A DNA stretch of 64,000 bases from Sipunculus nudus (GCA_026874595.1 CM049316.1:62785176-62849175), one strand, 5' to 3'; shown: positions 1 through 12,567, numbered from the stretch's first letter. A program made the numbers and translations. The notes: generated by a model from the sequence alone, not told the origin.

Positions 1-252
1 TTTGGGAAATAAAGAAGGAGTATTGTGAATTTAATGTAAAGGTAATCTGAAACCGCTACAGTGGGACATGGATTTTTTATCTAATTTATCCAATTTACCT
101 GTGTTATACCTTAAAATTGTTTTGTTTGTGAGTGTTCACAGTCCCTGTGTATTCTGATTCATATATCTTAAGCATGTGCGAGACACATGAAAGCAGAAGC
201 AATGAAGAAACATTGCTCTGAAGATTGAAAATTCTTGATTTGTGTGGTATAG

Positions 253-264
253 CCACCAGATGGT
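253..264 (+). promoter_or_regulatory. CTCF-core-like site
   Basis: CCACCAGATGGT fits the CTCF core consensus CCASYAGRKGGC at 11 of 12 positions. A related site lies at 3723-3734, and similarity extends a few bases on both sides. Binding is inference. Confidence 0.25.
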
Positions 265-785
265 GTGTGCACTATGTATGTGTTCTGAACCAAGGAATGC
301 GAACGGTATAAGTTAGCTATCACTATATTTCAGGAAAATACTATACGTCATGCCTCATGAATAGTCCCCTTAATCATAACTCCACAAGGTGCATGAAATA
401 AAGTGTCTTTGTCGCCATTTATTGGTTTGTTGGTAGACAAATTTACTCTAAAAAGTTACGGAAACGTTTGACGAAATTTTGTCTAGGGTTAGGATAATAC
501 CTAGGAGACAACCAAGTAGACTTTGGAGAAAATCTTAATCACCATAGTCTTTTTCATAGAATGATTTTTTACCATTTTGGAGATAGAGCAATGAAGACCA
601 TTATCATCCACTAGTATATAATATTAGATAATATTTTAGTGTCAGTTTAAGAATGGGATACAAGTTAACACTGTTTAATTAAGCACAGGTGTTGCCTTTG
701 CTCTATGGACAACTGTAATGTTCCCATTGCTTTGAAATTAGATTACACAAGAAATGTTATGAACTGATTTCCATTCCACTTGGGT

Positions 786-805
786 GGGGGGGGGGGGGGG
801 GGGGG
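786..805. repeat. Poly-G run
   Basis: Twenty consecutive G. Similar G or C runs recur through the window (about 8141, 9200, 12525, 30687, 37120, 39861 and 62829), mostly in non-coding DNA or inside dead elements. Confidence 0.9.
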
Positions 806-896
806 TAAATGTTGGGACTGTTCCGTATAAACGGATACTTCATGATTTTTTTGCCTTGGGCAGATTGTTTCTTATCATTTTATTTTACTCTCACAG

Positions 897-1077
897 AAGA
901 AGGAGGGATCATCTGGTGGCTTGTGCGAGTGTAACAAAGTGCACACTGAGGAGGTGAGAATCGAATGTTAATATACAAACGTCCCTTAGTATTAAACACA
1001 GGGCCTTGCTATTTCATATTGACTGTACCAGGCTTAAATCTGCAGTGAACTGTAATGTACCAGAGGAAATTGTACGT

Positions 1078-1174
<97 letters not shown>

Positions 1175-1327
1175 CACACGAAAAAGAGTTGTTGCGGCTC
1201 AAAACAGGTTTAGTATCATTGAAGATAAAAAAAATTATTCAGTAATTTGTCTTCATTTCTGCAGGAACTGGACGCGAATTGCTGCAGTGTGTGTGGAAAA
1301 CCCATCAGAAGGAGAAATCCACGATGA
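897..1327 (+). CDS. Last two exons of an unidentified gene with a Cys-rich C-terminus
   Basis: Two short exons join in phase. Exon 897-953 follows a pyrimidine-rich tract ending in cacag and stops at GAG|GTGAGA. Exon 1265-1327 follows tttctgcag and ends at TGA 1325-1327. The pieces read [19 protein letters not shown] and [20 protein letters not shown], giving a C-x-C then C-C-x-x-C spacing that could bind zinc, followed by a basic tail. A possible earlier exon occupies positions 3-41 (ends EFNVK, donor gtaatc, also phase 0), so the gene would enter from the left of the window. The TA microsatellite lies in the intron. AATAAA-type sites lie at about 1735-1780. I do not recognise the family. 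The splice sites and shared phase are visible; zinc binding is inference. Confidence 0.4.
1082..1172. repeat. TA/TACA microsatellite
   Basis: About 90 bases of TA dinucleotides with a short TACA interruption in the middle. It lies in the putative last intron of the 5' gene. The Tyr-Ile runs that translate from it on both strands are artefacts. Confidence 0.95.
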
Positions 1328-2900
1328 GGGGACAGAAGACCAGAGGTCGATACTAGTAAGAGATGAGCACCTGAAATCGAAGCTTTGTCATTAACTAATA
1401 ATATGATTTATCTCAATTCTCTAATTTCCACATTGATCAACATATAGTCACGGAATGGTCATTTTCAGAAAACCTGGAATAATACTTGGTGGTCAGTATT
1501 TATCGTATTTACTGTATGGATGTTCTGTAACCTTCTGATGTTTTGGAAATAGGAATGTATATTCCTTTGGTCACAACTGGTTATTTAAATTTACAGATTT
1601 AAAAATTCTCATCAGAGACCATGCTTAGACAGTGATATGAGGATTGCTATGGTGAAAATGTTCAATGGAAATATTTCGAACTGTGGTTACATTTTAATGT
1701 TCTGTGCTGAACTAACAAGTATATAATACCAAATAATAAAAAATAAATGATACAGCTATTGCATGTTAATATTTAAATAAAGATATGACGTCATCAGATT
1801 TGCCATTCTTTAATGTTAATTTGAATTATCACTTTCCGATACCGTCAATGGCAATGGATTGCTAGTTCTAATAAAGATTATGCTTGACATTCACACAGAT
1901 TAGTGTTTTTGAATTGCTTGTGGACATGGCCTAGTTATGACAGGATATGAACGAAAGATTTACATGGCGCTGCAGGTTGAAGGGTTTCCACCCTTAATAA
2001 CTTTTGAAGCTGTAAACCTCACCTCATACTAGAATCTAACAATCTAAAGAGGCCCAATCACCTATCTGACCTTCATAAACTAAAGGTTATCCCTTGGAGT
2101 TTTTATAATAAATAGGCCAGAAAACGTGGATATCACCGCACACAGGCTGCTTGTTTTGTTTACATCAACGTGTTTGTAATATGTGGGGACCCATCGGAAT
2201 AATCAAAACAATTTCAACAAGGGCATCTGGTGGCAAGTCAGATAAGCCAGAGCTTTGCAAATGTGACCTTTCTACCTGCTCATATATGCAACCTATCACC
2301 TTAAGTTTCATGTTTTTCCCATTTGTCAACTTTGCTATGTTTACAAATTACATGTTGTTGATTGACAAGTTTATACATACTTTGCACACTTTGCATACTT
2401 TATACATACTTTTCACAACCAAAATTGCCCTCAAATCATTAATATATACACCAGGTCTGATTCAGTGGTCTATATATGTTATAGCTTGCAATTTTTATCC
2501 TTTCTATCAAGCATTTGATCAAACCGCAAGGCAGCTATTTGCACTTTAGTTATGATTTTGTCTCTAATGAACGTAATATAAATAGACGTCACTGACAAAT
2601 TTCTTCATTTGCTTGAACTTTTATTGATTCCCTACTAAGACCAAATAAATCAGCTGATACATTGGAAGCATTATGTTTTGTCTTAATTTGTAAGTAAGAC
2701 GCTCAGATCATCCAACCTGCAAAATCTCCTGTATACAATATGAGTGGTGAACCGTCGGTTTCTCCCATTGAATCTTGCCTTACATTGATCAAGTGTGGTG
2801 ACTTGCTGTCTTTCATGGGTAAGGGTTAGTACCCATACATCTGTAATAGGCACAATGATTGCTGTCTTTCAAGGGTTAGGGTTAGTACAAATGTATCTGT
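1328..2900. other. Non-coding stretch after the 5' gene
   Basis: AT-rich sequence holding the likely 3' UTR and polyadenylation sites of the preceding gene. A 132-codon open frame at 2151-2549 has no recognisable domain, splice context or codon bias, and I do not call it a gene. A short motif (gggttagta...atctgtaatagg) occurs twice near 2820-2910. Confidence 0.5.
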
Positions 2901-3065
2901 AATAGGCACAATTTTCTATGACAACGTGTGATGAGAAGCTTGAGTACAGGCAAGTGTCTGTTTAATATAAAAACGCCTGCGTGACCGGAGGACCGATCAA
3001 GCCTATGGGACATGTGACAGCTCCAAAACAAGAAGACGAAACACAAATGAAAAATAAAACTGTTA

Positions 3066-3222
3066 GAAACTTGAAATATATATGTCGAGATAAGAATGAG
3101 AATCTGGGAAGAATTCACATTCTTCCCGGAAAAAATAAGAATTCTTATTTTCTGAAAATTTAATCTCAAGAACCTGCTCTAGCTATTATTAAAATAATAA
3201 TACCAAAAAATGATGAAATTGT

Positions 3223-3272
<50 letters not shown>

Positions 3273-3700
3273 ATCTCAAGTCGAAATAGCAAGCTTCATA
3301 TTATGTTCACATAATTCAATTTTATATGAGTGTATATTTATTTTTTTAACTACTTGAACATTCCAGAATAAATTTGAAAGAAATATAATCAAAGTTTCTT
3401 TCTGGAATAAAGTAAGATAAACATAAAAAAAATTAAAAAAAGTAAAAGAATTTAAAGTTGCCATAAATGATTCCTGTTTACCTGGGATAAATTAGGATTC
3501 TCATTTTTCCCATGTTTGAATTTCAAAAATGAATTCCAGTCTCTCCCAGAGAGTCTCTTCTCATTTTTCCCAGGAAGATCAGGAATCATTTCTAATCATC
3601 TCTTGATTCTCATTTTTCCCGGGAAGAATGAAAATTCTTATTTTTCCCAGAAAGATTCTAGATCTTCCCAGATTCTCATTCTTCCCTCGACATATACATA
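3066..3700. repeat. Foldback repeat built from a short TTCTCATTTTTCCC-like unit
   Basis: The segment at about 3066-3165 and the segment at about 3595-3700 are inverted copies of each other. Both outer ends carry a tcgac/gtcga box beside AT-rich sequence. The right arm extends inward as a degenerate series of units (ttctcatttttcccgggaag and variants) from about 3490. The arms surround an AT microsatellite at 3225-3267. No coding capacity. It resembles a foldback or MITE-type element. Confidence 0.6.
3225..3267. repeat. AT microsatellite
   Basis: Uninterrupted TA/AT dinucleotides in the loop of the foldback repeat. Confidence 0.9.
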
Positions 3701-3722
3701 TTTATTAAGTTGCGAAGTATGA

Positions 3723-3734
3723 CCGCCAGGTGGC
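3723..3734 (+). promoter_or_regulatory. CTCF-core-like site
   Basis: CCGCCAGGTGGC fits the CTCF core consensus at 11 of 12 positions, with extended similarity to the site at 253-264. It lies directly beside the foldback repeat. Function is inference. Confidence 0.3.
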
Positions 3735-3879
3735 GTGCGCGCTCTTTCCCAAATTTCACCACAACACACTGTACACAATCGGATTCACAACGCACTTCAC
3801 ATTACAGAATCAGTTCTGCAGGGAAATGAAAGTTCTGTCTCAATATCAAGTGCAAGAAGCACTAACTGATGCGAAAACA

Positions 3880-5701
3880 CGACGCTGAAATATGATGGTA
3901 CTACCAATCATCTTGGGTACCTAGTTGAGACTGGAATTGCCACGCAAAACAGGGTATATATGATCGGTGTTAGAGATAAAGTAGGCGGCAAGGCTACTGA
4001 TTATGTAGGCACAGTCATGGGCAGTATAAAGTCCATAGAAGCAAGAAAGCCTATTATTCTGAACAATATCGTAAACACAATGACCGGCAGATGTGCGACA
4101 AATTATGCAGTAGAACTAGACAAAATTAGAGGCACCGCCCTTAACCAGTTCAAATGTGGGAAGCACCCCCTTGATTCACATGCGGAGGCATGTGACCGTG
4201 TTCTTCATGATTTTGAAAAAAGGGAATTTTTGGGCAGAGGATTTGAGAAAAAGAGAAATCTGCCTTTCACAAGCAGAGGGGTGAGTATGACACAGGCACT
4301 TGTCCGAGTAACTGCCAAGATTTTTCTTATACAAAATAATGCTTTAGTCAGGAATAAGTCGAACACTTGAAGAGGAAGGGGAAAATTTCCTCAGATGAGG
4401 TTTTTTTTCCACAGGTTTGTTTGTAATCGATTCCACATTTTATTCCTGAGTTGAGGAATCTTATATCGACATGCGTCAGATATTGCTGAATTTTTCACCA
4501 GCTCCCATTAGTAAAAAAAATCGATGCATACCTCAGTACTACATGGAATATAGCTGCCGGAAATGAAAGCTACACTTCAGGCAGTGGGACTGATGGGAAA
4601 GATTGTGACAGCCCCATGGGTGATTCTTGCTGAGATAGCAAAAAAATAACCATTCTTGAGGTAAATTGCCCCTTTTAAATTGCATTGGACAAACTGGAAA
4701 AGCTGGCTGTGGATGCAAGTTCAGTGCTCACAGAAAGTGTCTTTTACATATATTCCTGTCCTCGGAGATGAAACCGTAAGAATCCCGACTCAGCCAAACA
4801 ACACCAGCAGCTACAGGATGTATGCAAAGTCTATGTGACAGTCATGAATAGACAGCTTCAGGGTCTACTCAAGGGCGGCTTTCTGTCGGAAGCATCAACA
4901 GAGTTAACTGAAAAGGCACATTCATGTAGTGCTACCAATATTAGTGGCGAAAGACAATTTGCATTAAGCAATGCCATGATGATGAGAGCTACACATGCCA
5001 CTACATCTCATGCGGAGAGCAAAGTTATGTGTGAAAAAAAAAAAACGGGGGCATGGTTGAGGTCCCAGACAGATTCCGAGAAAAATGAAAGAACAAAAGT
5101 TACCATTCAGCAAGCCCATGCTCTTGCAGTTGAAGAAAAAGAGCTGAGTTATCAAACAAAGTAAAATAAAGGCTTCTGGATAAGAAAAAAAAACAGCTCA
5201 TGACAAAGGATAAAAACCGTGAACAATACGAGAAATGGATAGAGTCTGTGTTTGAGTGTGGTGGCCTCTGGCTAACAGAAGGAGAGATCAAGGCAATCAC
5301 CAAGAAATTATCAAAAACAAAGGCAATGAGCGCTGTCAAATCTCAGATACATGCGAGATGCCGAATATTAAAGTTGAGCCAGCAAGTAAAATTTTGTTAT
5401 CAAGGGCATCCCTCGGGGACTTGTAGATATATTTGGCAGAACTGATAAAAAAGGAAATACCAGATGAACTACAAGACTTGCTGGACATTTTTAGTAATCC
5501 TGAATCCCTGGTAGGATCCTACTTTACTCAGGCCTTGGAAACAGAGGGATCAACATCAAGATTTGAAGGGAAAATTGCGAGGCTACCCACCAACCAACAC
5601 TAGCAACTGGAATATGAACTGTTGATGTTAATTCCTCTTCTTACATGACTGTTCCCGAGTTCATGGTGGACATAGTGCGTGGGGATCTGGACCAACAATG
5701 A
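3880..5701 (+). pseudogene. Broken gene of an unnamed, probably transposon-derived invertebrate family
   Basis: Successive plus-strand reading frames look like pieces of one protein. The first part (about 3885-4370) begins DGTTNHLGYLVETG and holds MTGRCATNYAVE and a CGKHPLDSHAEAC box. The middle (4835-5164) holds TNISGERQFALSNAMMMR and SHAESKVM. The end (5200-5701) holds IPDELQDLLDIF and closes with YMTVPEFMVDIVRGDLDQQ before TGA 5699-5701. I recall similar uncharacterised proteins recurring in marine invertebrate genomes. The repeated acidic and Cys/His boxes suggest a DDE-type transposase origin, but I cannot name the superfamily. Several frameshifts and stops break the frame, so it is dead or highly decayed. 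Confidence 0.5.
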
Positions 5702-8368
5702 ATGTTGTTTGTTTAATGTATCACTCCCATACATCTTATGGTTTAATGTGTGAGTTCTTGTGATATCATCAGCTGTAGTTTATTGTTTTAAACATTACAG
5801 GTTTTAATGTATTTTTTACAATTGGATTCATAAATATGTACCGTTTCGGTGATTTTTAATAGTTTATTTAGAGTTTAGTTCAATTTATGTTTTTATTTAA
5901 TTAGAATGTAAAACATTGTGTGTTTGAAAATCTCTTGGCTTCACTTTAAGTATAATGCATGTATATGAATGATGAACCACAAATGACCTGTGTGCGTGTG
6001 TCTAAGTGTGTAGTGACAGCCCACCAAGCACTGAGGGACACGCCCACTAGTTAGTCTGGCAGCCTGCCAAGCTCGCCCAGTGATCACAGGTTCTCCTGGA
6101 TAGCTAAAATTAGCACCCCATCACATGATAAAAAATGTAATAACTCTTTAATGAGTAGTCATATACACCTGATTTAAAAACCAATGTCCCCCTGTAATAA
6201 AGATCTATCCATTGATATATTTTCCATGAAAAATAATTTTTAAAATAAGTAACAACGTTACATCTTACACTGCGCAGACCCGGAATAGGACTCGTAAGAG
6301 TACAACTCTGCTGTTTAGGGATTGTTGTGTCAAAATCTGACCCCCAAAATGTACCGTCATTTCTAAATACAGCAGCGGCGTACGTATAAATGTAGTGAAA
6401 CAATAAACAATGTAGTTCGTTCAAGTGTGTTGGGATAAGAATTGGTTCAAGGCAAATTACATAAACTTGAGTGTTTTTGTGATATGGACTTTACGATACA
6501 AGAATTATTTTGTAAGCATGCTCATGTAGAATGTATACAGGTGTTTCCTTTAAATGTAACAAATTTTGATTTAAAGTTTGACAGTTGAGACGAGTAACCA
6601 CGGCCGTCCCACAGTGCCCAAACAAAATTGATTCGTTTCGAGTAAAAGCGACCTCTGGCGGGCGGGTGGAGTACGACTCTGCTGGTGTATGGTTTGTGGG
6701 CTTCAAAATCTGCCTCACAAAATACTCCGGGGCTTCTAATTTCGCAAATACACCCATGCCGTTTTTCCTCGCCCTTACTGGTGTTAGCTAACTACATTCA
6801 GTTTACGTATAAATATTATTAGCAGGGTGCCACTTAACAGTGACTTTAATGACAGCATGTGAAACCGAATATCAGCAGCATTGGTGTGTCACCTAACAAA
6901 GTCGGGTTCACACTTAGACATGTGCTTGCAGGCACAGGCCAGTGGTCGCTTAAAGGGACCTAATCACCTATAAACTATGTCGAATTAACATTAAAGAAAT
7001 TATCCTATAAAATCAATCTGTACCTACATAAAATTGGAAGGAGTATATTTTTATATTTATTTTTACAAGAAATTTATATTTATAAATCACTTATTACATA
7101 AAAGTAATATTCAAAACACACTTTTTTTTACAAAGACATCTAACAACCAGGATTTTCAGAAATAATCGAATTATTATACAGTAGTACATAAACATAATAA
7201 GATGTACAAACCAAATATTTTTCTATGTATATTCATTTTTTTCTCAAAGAAAGCAATAAAGGGCAGCTTAAAATTATATAATTATCAGTGATTGTTTCCT
7301 AATTTCTTTTATTCACCAAGGATCTCACTTTCATAACGTTTCATCTCTTGTTAACTTAATTCTGAATAAATTTGAGAACAAGGGACTTGTAGGTCACAGC
7401 GCTCAGCTGAAATTGATTATGAGAATATTTTCTATAAAAACCTAACATACTGAAATCTGGCAAGTGGCAACAGCAAATTATTTTGTATATCATTATCTGA
7501 GAAATATACAATCCTGATTCACACCTCAAAAGAAACCTGTATAGAGCTACATGAAAGATGGAGGAGCCTCTCATGATTACATAGTTGTATATAAGTATCA
7601 GTATCTTAACTAGATGACTGTAATATGCATGTAAATTAGAACAAGGGACCCCTGGGTCACTGTACTCAGCTGTAGTTTACTTTGAAGGTAAAAATATATC
7701 AATTGGAGATATAGTCTGAGAAAAAAGAGGTAATATAGGCCATGGTTGGTTGATATGATTGACGAAATTGTTGCGAATAATATTTTGTATTTTGACGATG
7801 TGTGTCATAAAGTTGAAAATGAAGCATGTAAGCAGTTTGTAAATATAAGATCTATACTATGACCATAATTATTGTTCAGCAGTTTACACATTTGTCCAAT
7901 TAGATCCTATTATTTTTTTTCTGTAAGACCAACATATTTTTTTATTTTATGAAATGTGTACAGTCGCCATAACGTTCCCACTGCACAGGTGGAAGGACTT
8001 GATGGTGGTAATAATAATGGGAGTTATCACATCTCTGTACCTTTTGTATATATTTTCTATTTTCATTATTTAATCAATTTTATGCAGTTGCCATAAAACT
8101 ATTGTCACCAGTGAATAGGTGCAAGGACTCAATTGCAAAGGGGGGGGGGGGGGTAGTCCACGGTAGGATTTACAACACCCTTGCATATAAATACAGAATA
8201 TTAAATTCAACATTGCTTACAGGAAAAACAGTTTATTCATATTCATTAAATATTCTAAAACGGGCAGAGAGATGGAAAAACAAAACAAATAACTTAAATT
8301 CCCATTCTACTGAGACAGATAAATAATTAACAAAAGTTTGCATTAGATCCTCATTTTTTTAATTACAT
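5702..8368. other. AT-rich non-coding stretch
   Basis: No convincing gene. A motif around agaacaaggga...ggtcac...ctcagctg occurs twice, near 7374 and 7639, as a diverged direct repeat about 265 bases apart. A poly-G run lies at about 8141-8154. The short open frames here have no domain or splice support. Confidence 0.5.
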
Positions 8369-8688
8369 AAAAGGTAAAGGTGGAAGTTTATAGTCTGATT
8401 TCACCGATGTCAGTCTCATCCGAATTTTCACTTTGCTTGTAGCTTTTCTGGGCTCCCTGGGGAGCATACAACCCAAGCTGCCATATCAGGCGCTAGAGGG
8501 TTATTCGTTATACATTTGCCTGCCTCCCATGACCAGTACCCATTCTCTCCTGGGTCGAGAGAGCGCACCCTTGTGGTAAAGTCTTTGTCTAGGAATCTTA
8601 GCGCAGACGGCGGTCAGAACGGGACGCGAACCCACGAACCTGCGGTCACAAGTCGAGCGCCCTTAACCATAACGCCACCGTGCTCCTC
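8369..8688 (-). mobile_element. tRNA-derived SINE with target-site duplication
   Basis: Read on the minus strand, the head begins gaggagcacggtggcgttat and carries a tRNA-like A box (tggcgttatggttaaggg) and a B box (gggttcgcgtcc) near 8630-8680. A conserved-looking body follows and a T-rich tail ends near 8370. The direct repeat aattacat flanks it exactly, at 8361-8368 and 8689-8696, as expected for L1/RTE-type target-primed insertion. The pol III promoter boxes are visible; the partner LINE is not known. Confidence 0.8.
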
Positions 8689-8696
8689 AATTACAT

Positions 8697-9447
8697 TAAT
8701 ATTTTTTTTAAGTTTATAAATTTACTATTCATTTACAGTATAACATATATTTCTGAATATTTAATTTGATTTACAATTCTAAATTGCAGCAACATTTATA
8801 GCTAATTTGGTCAGGTAAGATTACATTATGCACACACGTGTATTTTTTTTATAAATATATATATATATATATTTTTAATTTGTAAAAAAAAAATAATCTG
8901 AAAATAACAGTTGAATCATAATTCAGAAATCTAAATTGCAACTTTATTTATCCATGATTTGACTCATATATTATAAAATTATGCCTACTGATGGGTTTAA
9001 TTATATTTTAATTCGCTTTAATTATTTTTAAGGAAATTAATTTCTCTAAAAATACTACATTACCACAACATGGCATCTTCTGGATTACTCCTTAAACTAC
9101 ACTTTCAAGGATAGTTGTATACATTGCAGTTAAAACCGCTTTACATTTAAAGAATTACAGTTCAAACAATAACAATTATTCCATTACACTTTGTATGTGG
9201 GGGGGGGGGGGGGGCAACATGAGAATAACTGTACATGTGACCTGTGACAGTAGGGGTCCTCGACCAGTGTTGCATCACTAATGAAGTTACCCAGGCAGGG
9301 CTGTAGTGACCATAAGTGGGCAGCCTGGAGCTTGACTAAGCAAATGAATGCAATAGAGCCCCTGAAAAACTTCAATAAGAAGCCTAATTGTTTAGCTTTA
9401 ATTTTCAAATTATAATTTAACAGAATAAATCGTTATGTGTCCCTGCT
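8697..9447. other. Non-coding stretch between the SINE and the 6.5-kb element
   Basis: Strongly AT-rich, with a short TA tract near 8855 and a poly-G run near 9200. I see no gene, RNA gene or element boundary in it. Confidence 0.5.
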
Positions 9448-10057
9448 GTGAACATTAGTGGTGGGCCGATCATTGAGTTTTATCGAAAGTCAGTCGGTTT
9501 GCTGCACTTTCAAGCGCTCGATTACCAAGGGCAACTATCTATTACATCATAATAATGATTGTATTCTTTCCAGAATGCCTTTATGTTATAGCAAAAATGA
9601 TTCTTCCATTTTTTACCACATTCCGCACTTCATATAATGAGTCTGCCTCCCCAGATATAACTTCCGTATGTAACTGAGTATGACACGGTAGCCGAAGAAC
9701 GGAGGACTTATTAAACTTATTGTCCATGAACTCGCAGGGAGCTGCAGAATAAGCGGAGAATTTTCTAACGAAACGTACATTGCAAAACATGGGCGGGAAG
9801 GCGTTAAAATACTTCAGGTCTATGCCAATTTTGCGAGATTCTCTTAGAAAAACCTATTCGATCAACCGATGCCAGGTGCCGCTGTTAGGCCGTCCTTATA
9901 AATTTCTTTGTTGGGGCTAACCCGTAGCCCTGCCTGGGCTCTAGTATTTGTGTTTACTAATAAAATGCTTAAAATAAAACGTGATTCAATGTACCGATAG
10001 GCTAAACTCAGTGCCAGCTCTTATCACTAAAGCCCTGTAAAGTCCTTAGGGTGAATC

Positions 10058-11310
10058 CCTGATATTTGCATAATAAGGCACACAAGGCTCTTTGAGGACC
10101 TGACGATTCCCCCGTATTTAGTGGGTGGGTTAAGTGCATAAAATAGGCTGTTGACTTCAAGTCATGATGCAAAGGTCCCCTTTGGCATAGAGGTATACCT
10201 TAGGGTCATAGAAATAAATTTATCCAAAGACACAAGTTAGATCTCCCTTAGTATGTGAAATTTATGCAAATTATTCAAAATGGCCGCCGAAAATACTCCA
10301 AACCTCATATGATTGCTTCTGTTACAACTATAATGACAATTTTAGTGTCAAAATGTACATTTTTGTGGTCAAGGAATCCAATGAAATAGATTTCAAGATT
10401 GAGAAAACAATAGTTTTCTCCTTACCATGAAAATCTGGGGTAAAACAGGCACATTTAATAAAATATTAACAATTTTCTTCCATCATGGTAACCTCAGACA
10501 CTTCTTTTCTATGCGCTTGGCATTGGGAGGTATTTAACAGTTTTAATAGACCCTTTAGACGCGTCTCACTGCACACAGTCCTCAATCAACATATATAGAG
10601 CATAAAACTACAGCAAATTTAGTGCATTAACTGGAGAATTACTGGTACGTGGCACTTACTTAATCTGAGTTTAGGCAGTACAAGAAGGATACATGGTTAG
10701 CACAAATATATGTTTTGTTCTTTATTGAAAAATAACCGATTGAAATATTTCCTGGTCTTGCAACAATATTTCCACACATGATTCCATAAGTCGACACACG
10801 TCGCTCTATTTAAAACCAGCAAAATACATTCGGTCTTGGTTGCGGGTTTTCCTCATATACTGTCTCTTCATTTAATACATTATCTGGGTAATACGGCATA
10901 AATTGACCTTTCTCGACAGTACAGCATGCATGGGATATATACAAAACCTGAGTACCATTACACACAAGAATGGGCAGACATTCCTATAGCACAACTCAAT
11001 AGAGTTGCCAATTGTTGTTCCTTCCCAGAATCTAACATTTTGTTTCAACAGAATATATTGCTTGAAACACATCTTATCTATCTCATGATGGCCATCCCAT
11101 AATAGTACATGATCAATGCTGAAAGCACAAAAGCCATCAGTAATTGACACTCTTGGTGTTTATGCTTTGCCAATTAGTTTAGGTTTTATCCTGAAAACTT
11201 TTTTTCACATCACTATTTTTTACAAGTAATGTCAGGGAACTGAAGGAATTAGATGTCTTATATTTTTGTTGTGGATGAAATGATTGTTGAAGTAATGGTG
11301 GCAGTGCTGA
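10058..11310 (+). repeat. Left arm of a large imperfect inverted repeat
   Basis: Pairs in inverse orientation with 13425-14640. Clear anchors are the matches around caagtcatgatgcaaaggtcc (10157), the accaagagtgtcaat pair (11140 against 13589) and the segment around tgtggatgaa...ttgttgaagtaatg (11270). The arms are diverged by substitutions and small gaps. The outer ends differ: a roughly 50-base segment near 10075-10130 is absent from the right arm. Confidence 0.85.
10872..11150 (-). CDS. 92-codon open frame shared by both inverted arms, left copy
   Basis: Begins MSITDGFCAF, contains GHHEIDKMCFKQ and ends CRITQIMY. The right arm holds a frame of the same length at 13597-13875 with matching ends (MSMTDDFCAF, GHHEIDRMCFKQ, CRITKIMY). 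The middle thirds differ because of compensating indels, which argues against strict protein-level selection. No known domain. It may be an old coding exon captured before the duplication, or chance. Confidence 0.25.
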   Translation of the reverse strand: MSITDGFCAFSIDHVLLWDGHHEIDKMCFKQYILLKQNVRFWEGTTIGNSIELCYRNVCPFLCVMVLRFCIYPMHAVLSRKVNLCRITQIMY

Positions 11311-12428
11311 CTGTTCAGGATGTGGTGCAGGTTATAACAATGAAGCCAGTATTGTTTAGAAACACTGCCACTGATTATCAACATGTTAACGATGCAAAAA
11401 TAAAAACTTGCAACCCAAGTATGAACACAGCAAGAAGGCGAGATACCAAGTCCGCCTAACAGGCTTTACCTCTAACTTCCGTGCTATATAACTTTTTGCA
11501 CAAGTCAAAACAGAAAAGCAGAAAGGGTTGAATGTGTTGTCTAAATGTAATTCAATAAAATTTAGAATTTGATAAATTGTAACCCTATTACTTTTCATGG
11601 ATTGTACAAATTGTTATAATAACGTATGCTAGGCACTCCCCATGGTAGAAATGACCGCTTTTATTAGTCTATAGAGCCACAGGACCCGAAGAATCTACTG
11701 ACCTGGAAAGGGTCACTATCACCTATACTCATAGCTGTTCTAGGAATAGAACCCTAGTATAGCCAGCACAGAGATCAAGGTCTATTACCACTTGACTCCT
11801 ATGTTCCATGTTCTCAGTGATTAGCTCTTTTAAAAAAAAAAACATTGCGTCCAAGGACGTTTTCTTTCCATTGTCTAAAATCAGCCATAATCCTCGGGCA
11901 AAAGGATCTCACATGTACTCCCTGAGAATCCAGTCACCTCATGGTCCATATGTTCCTGGTGTTCAATCTCCATTTGGAAGTAAATAATTTTCATCTCAGT
12001 AAGACCAAAATTAAAGAAGCATGGTAGTGTCCTTCGTCATATAAAAGAGATTTAGACACTGATTTACTTATATCATGCAATGAAAATACATCTTAAACCT
12101 GGAAATGCACACGTCGTGATAATGCATAAGTGAGAATAATATGTCATTTAACCTTATCAATACACCGAACAAACCTAGCAAATCCAGTTATCAGTACCTG
12201 GGAGCATATACACCAAGAAAATAACCCGTTTAGATCCATCAGTGGAAAACAGTTTTTTATAGAGGGTTGTAAAGCTGACCATTTGTCAGTGATTCTCCAA
12301 AGGTATGTAGTCTCTGATGAACTTATTTTAGCAACTCCTATTCAGTCATGTTGCACCAGCAGCCTCTGTTCCTCTGTATAACCCTTTCAGGCATGGGCGA
12401 CGTTGATAAACAGCATCAGCGCCTGTCA

Positions 12429-12567
12429 CAGAAGCGGATCCAGGGGGGGTCCAGGGGGTCCGGACCCCCCTTTTTCTGATCTGATGACCTTTTTTAGGAT
12501 TTTCATTAGTCCTCTTGATTTTTACCCCCCCCCCCTTTTTTTTTCCTAAATCCTAGATCCACCCCTG
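12429..12567. mobile_element. Small MITE with CAGAAGCGGATCCAGG-type ends
   Basis: Ends are inverted relatives, CAGAAGCGGATCCAGG and CCTAGATCCACCCCTG, flanked by ctgtca on both sides (12423-12428 and 12568-12573). Related ends occur at 58803-58977, and a right end at about 52925-52940. The interior is made of G/C and T runs. Confidence 0.65.

Noticed and set aside
1006-1245. Open frames made of Tyr-Ile repeats on both strands
   Set aside because: They are translations of the TA microsatellite.
2151-2549. 132-codon plus-strand frame
   Set aside because: No domain, no splice context and hydrophobic low-complexity content from AT-rich DNA. Only the SGGKSDKPELCKC phrase is mildly interesting, and it is noted elsewhere.
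4964-5339. Minus-strand frames opposite the broken gene at 3.9-5.7 kb
   Set aside because: They are antisense shadows of the plus-strand coding pieces.
6950-6980. ttaaagggacctaatcacc as a TTAA-targeting transposon end
   Set aside because: No inverted partner end was found within the window.
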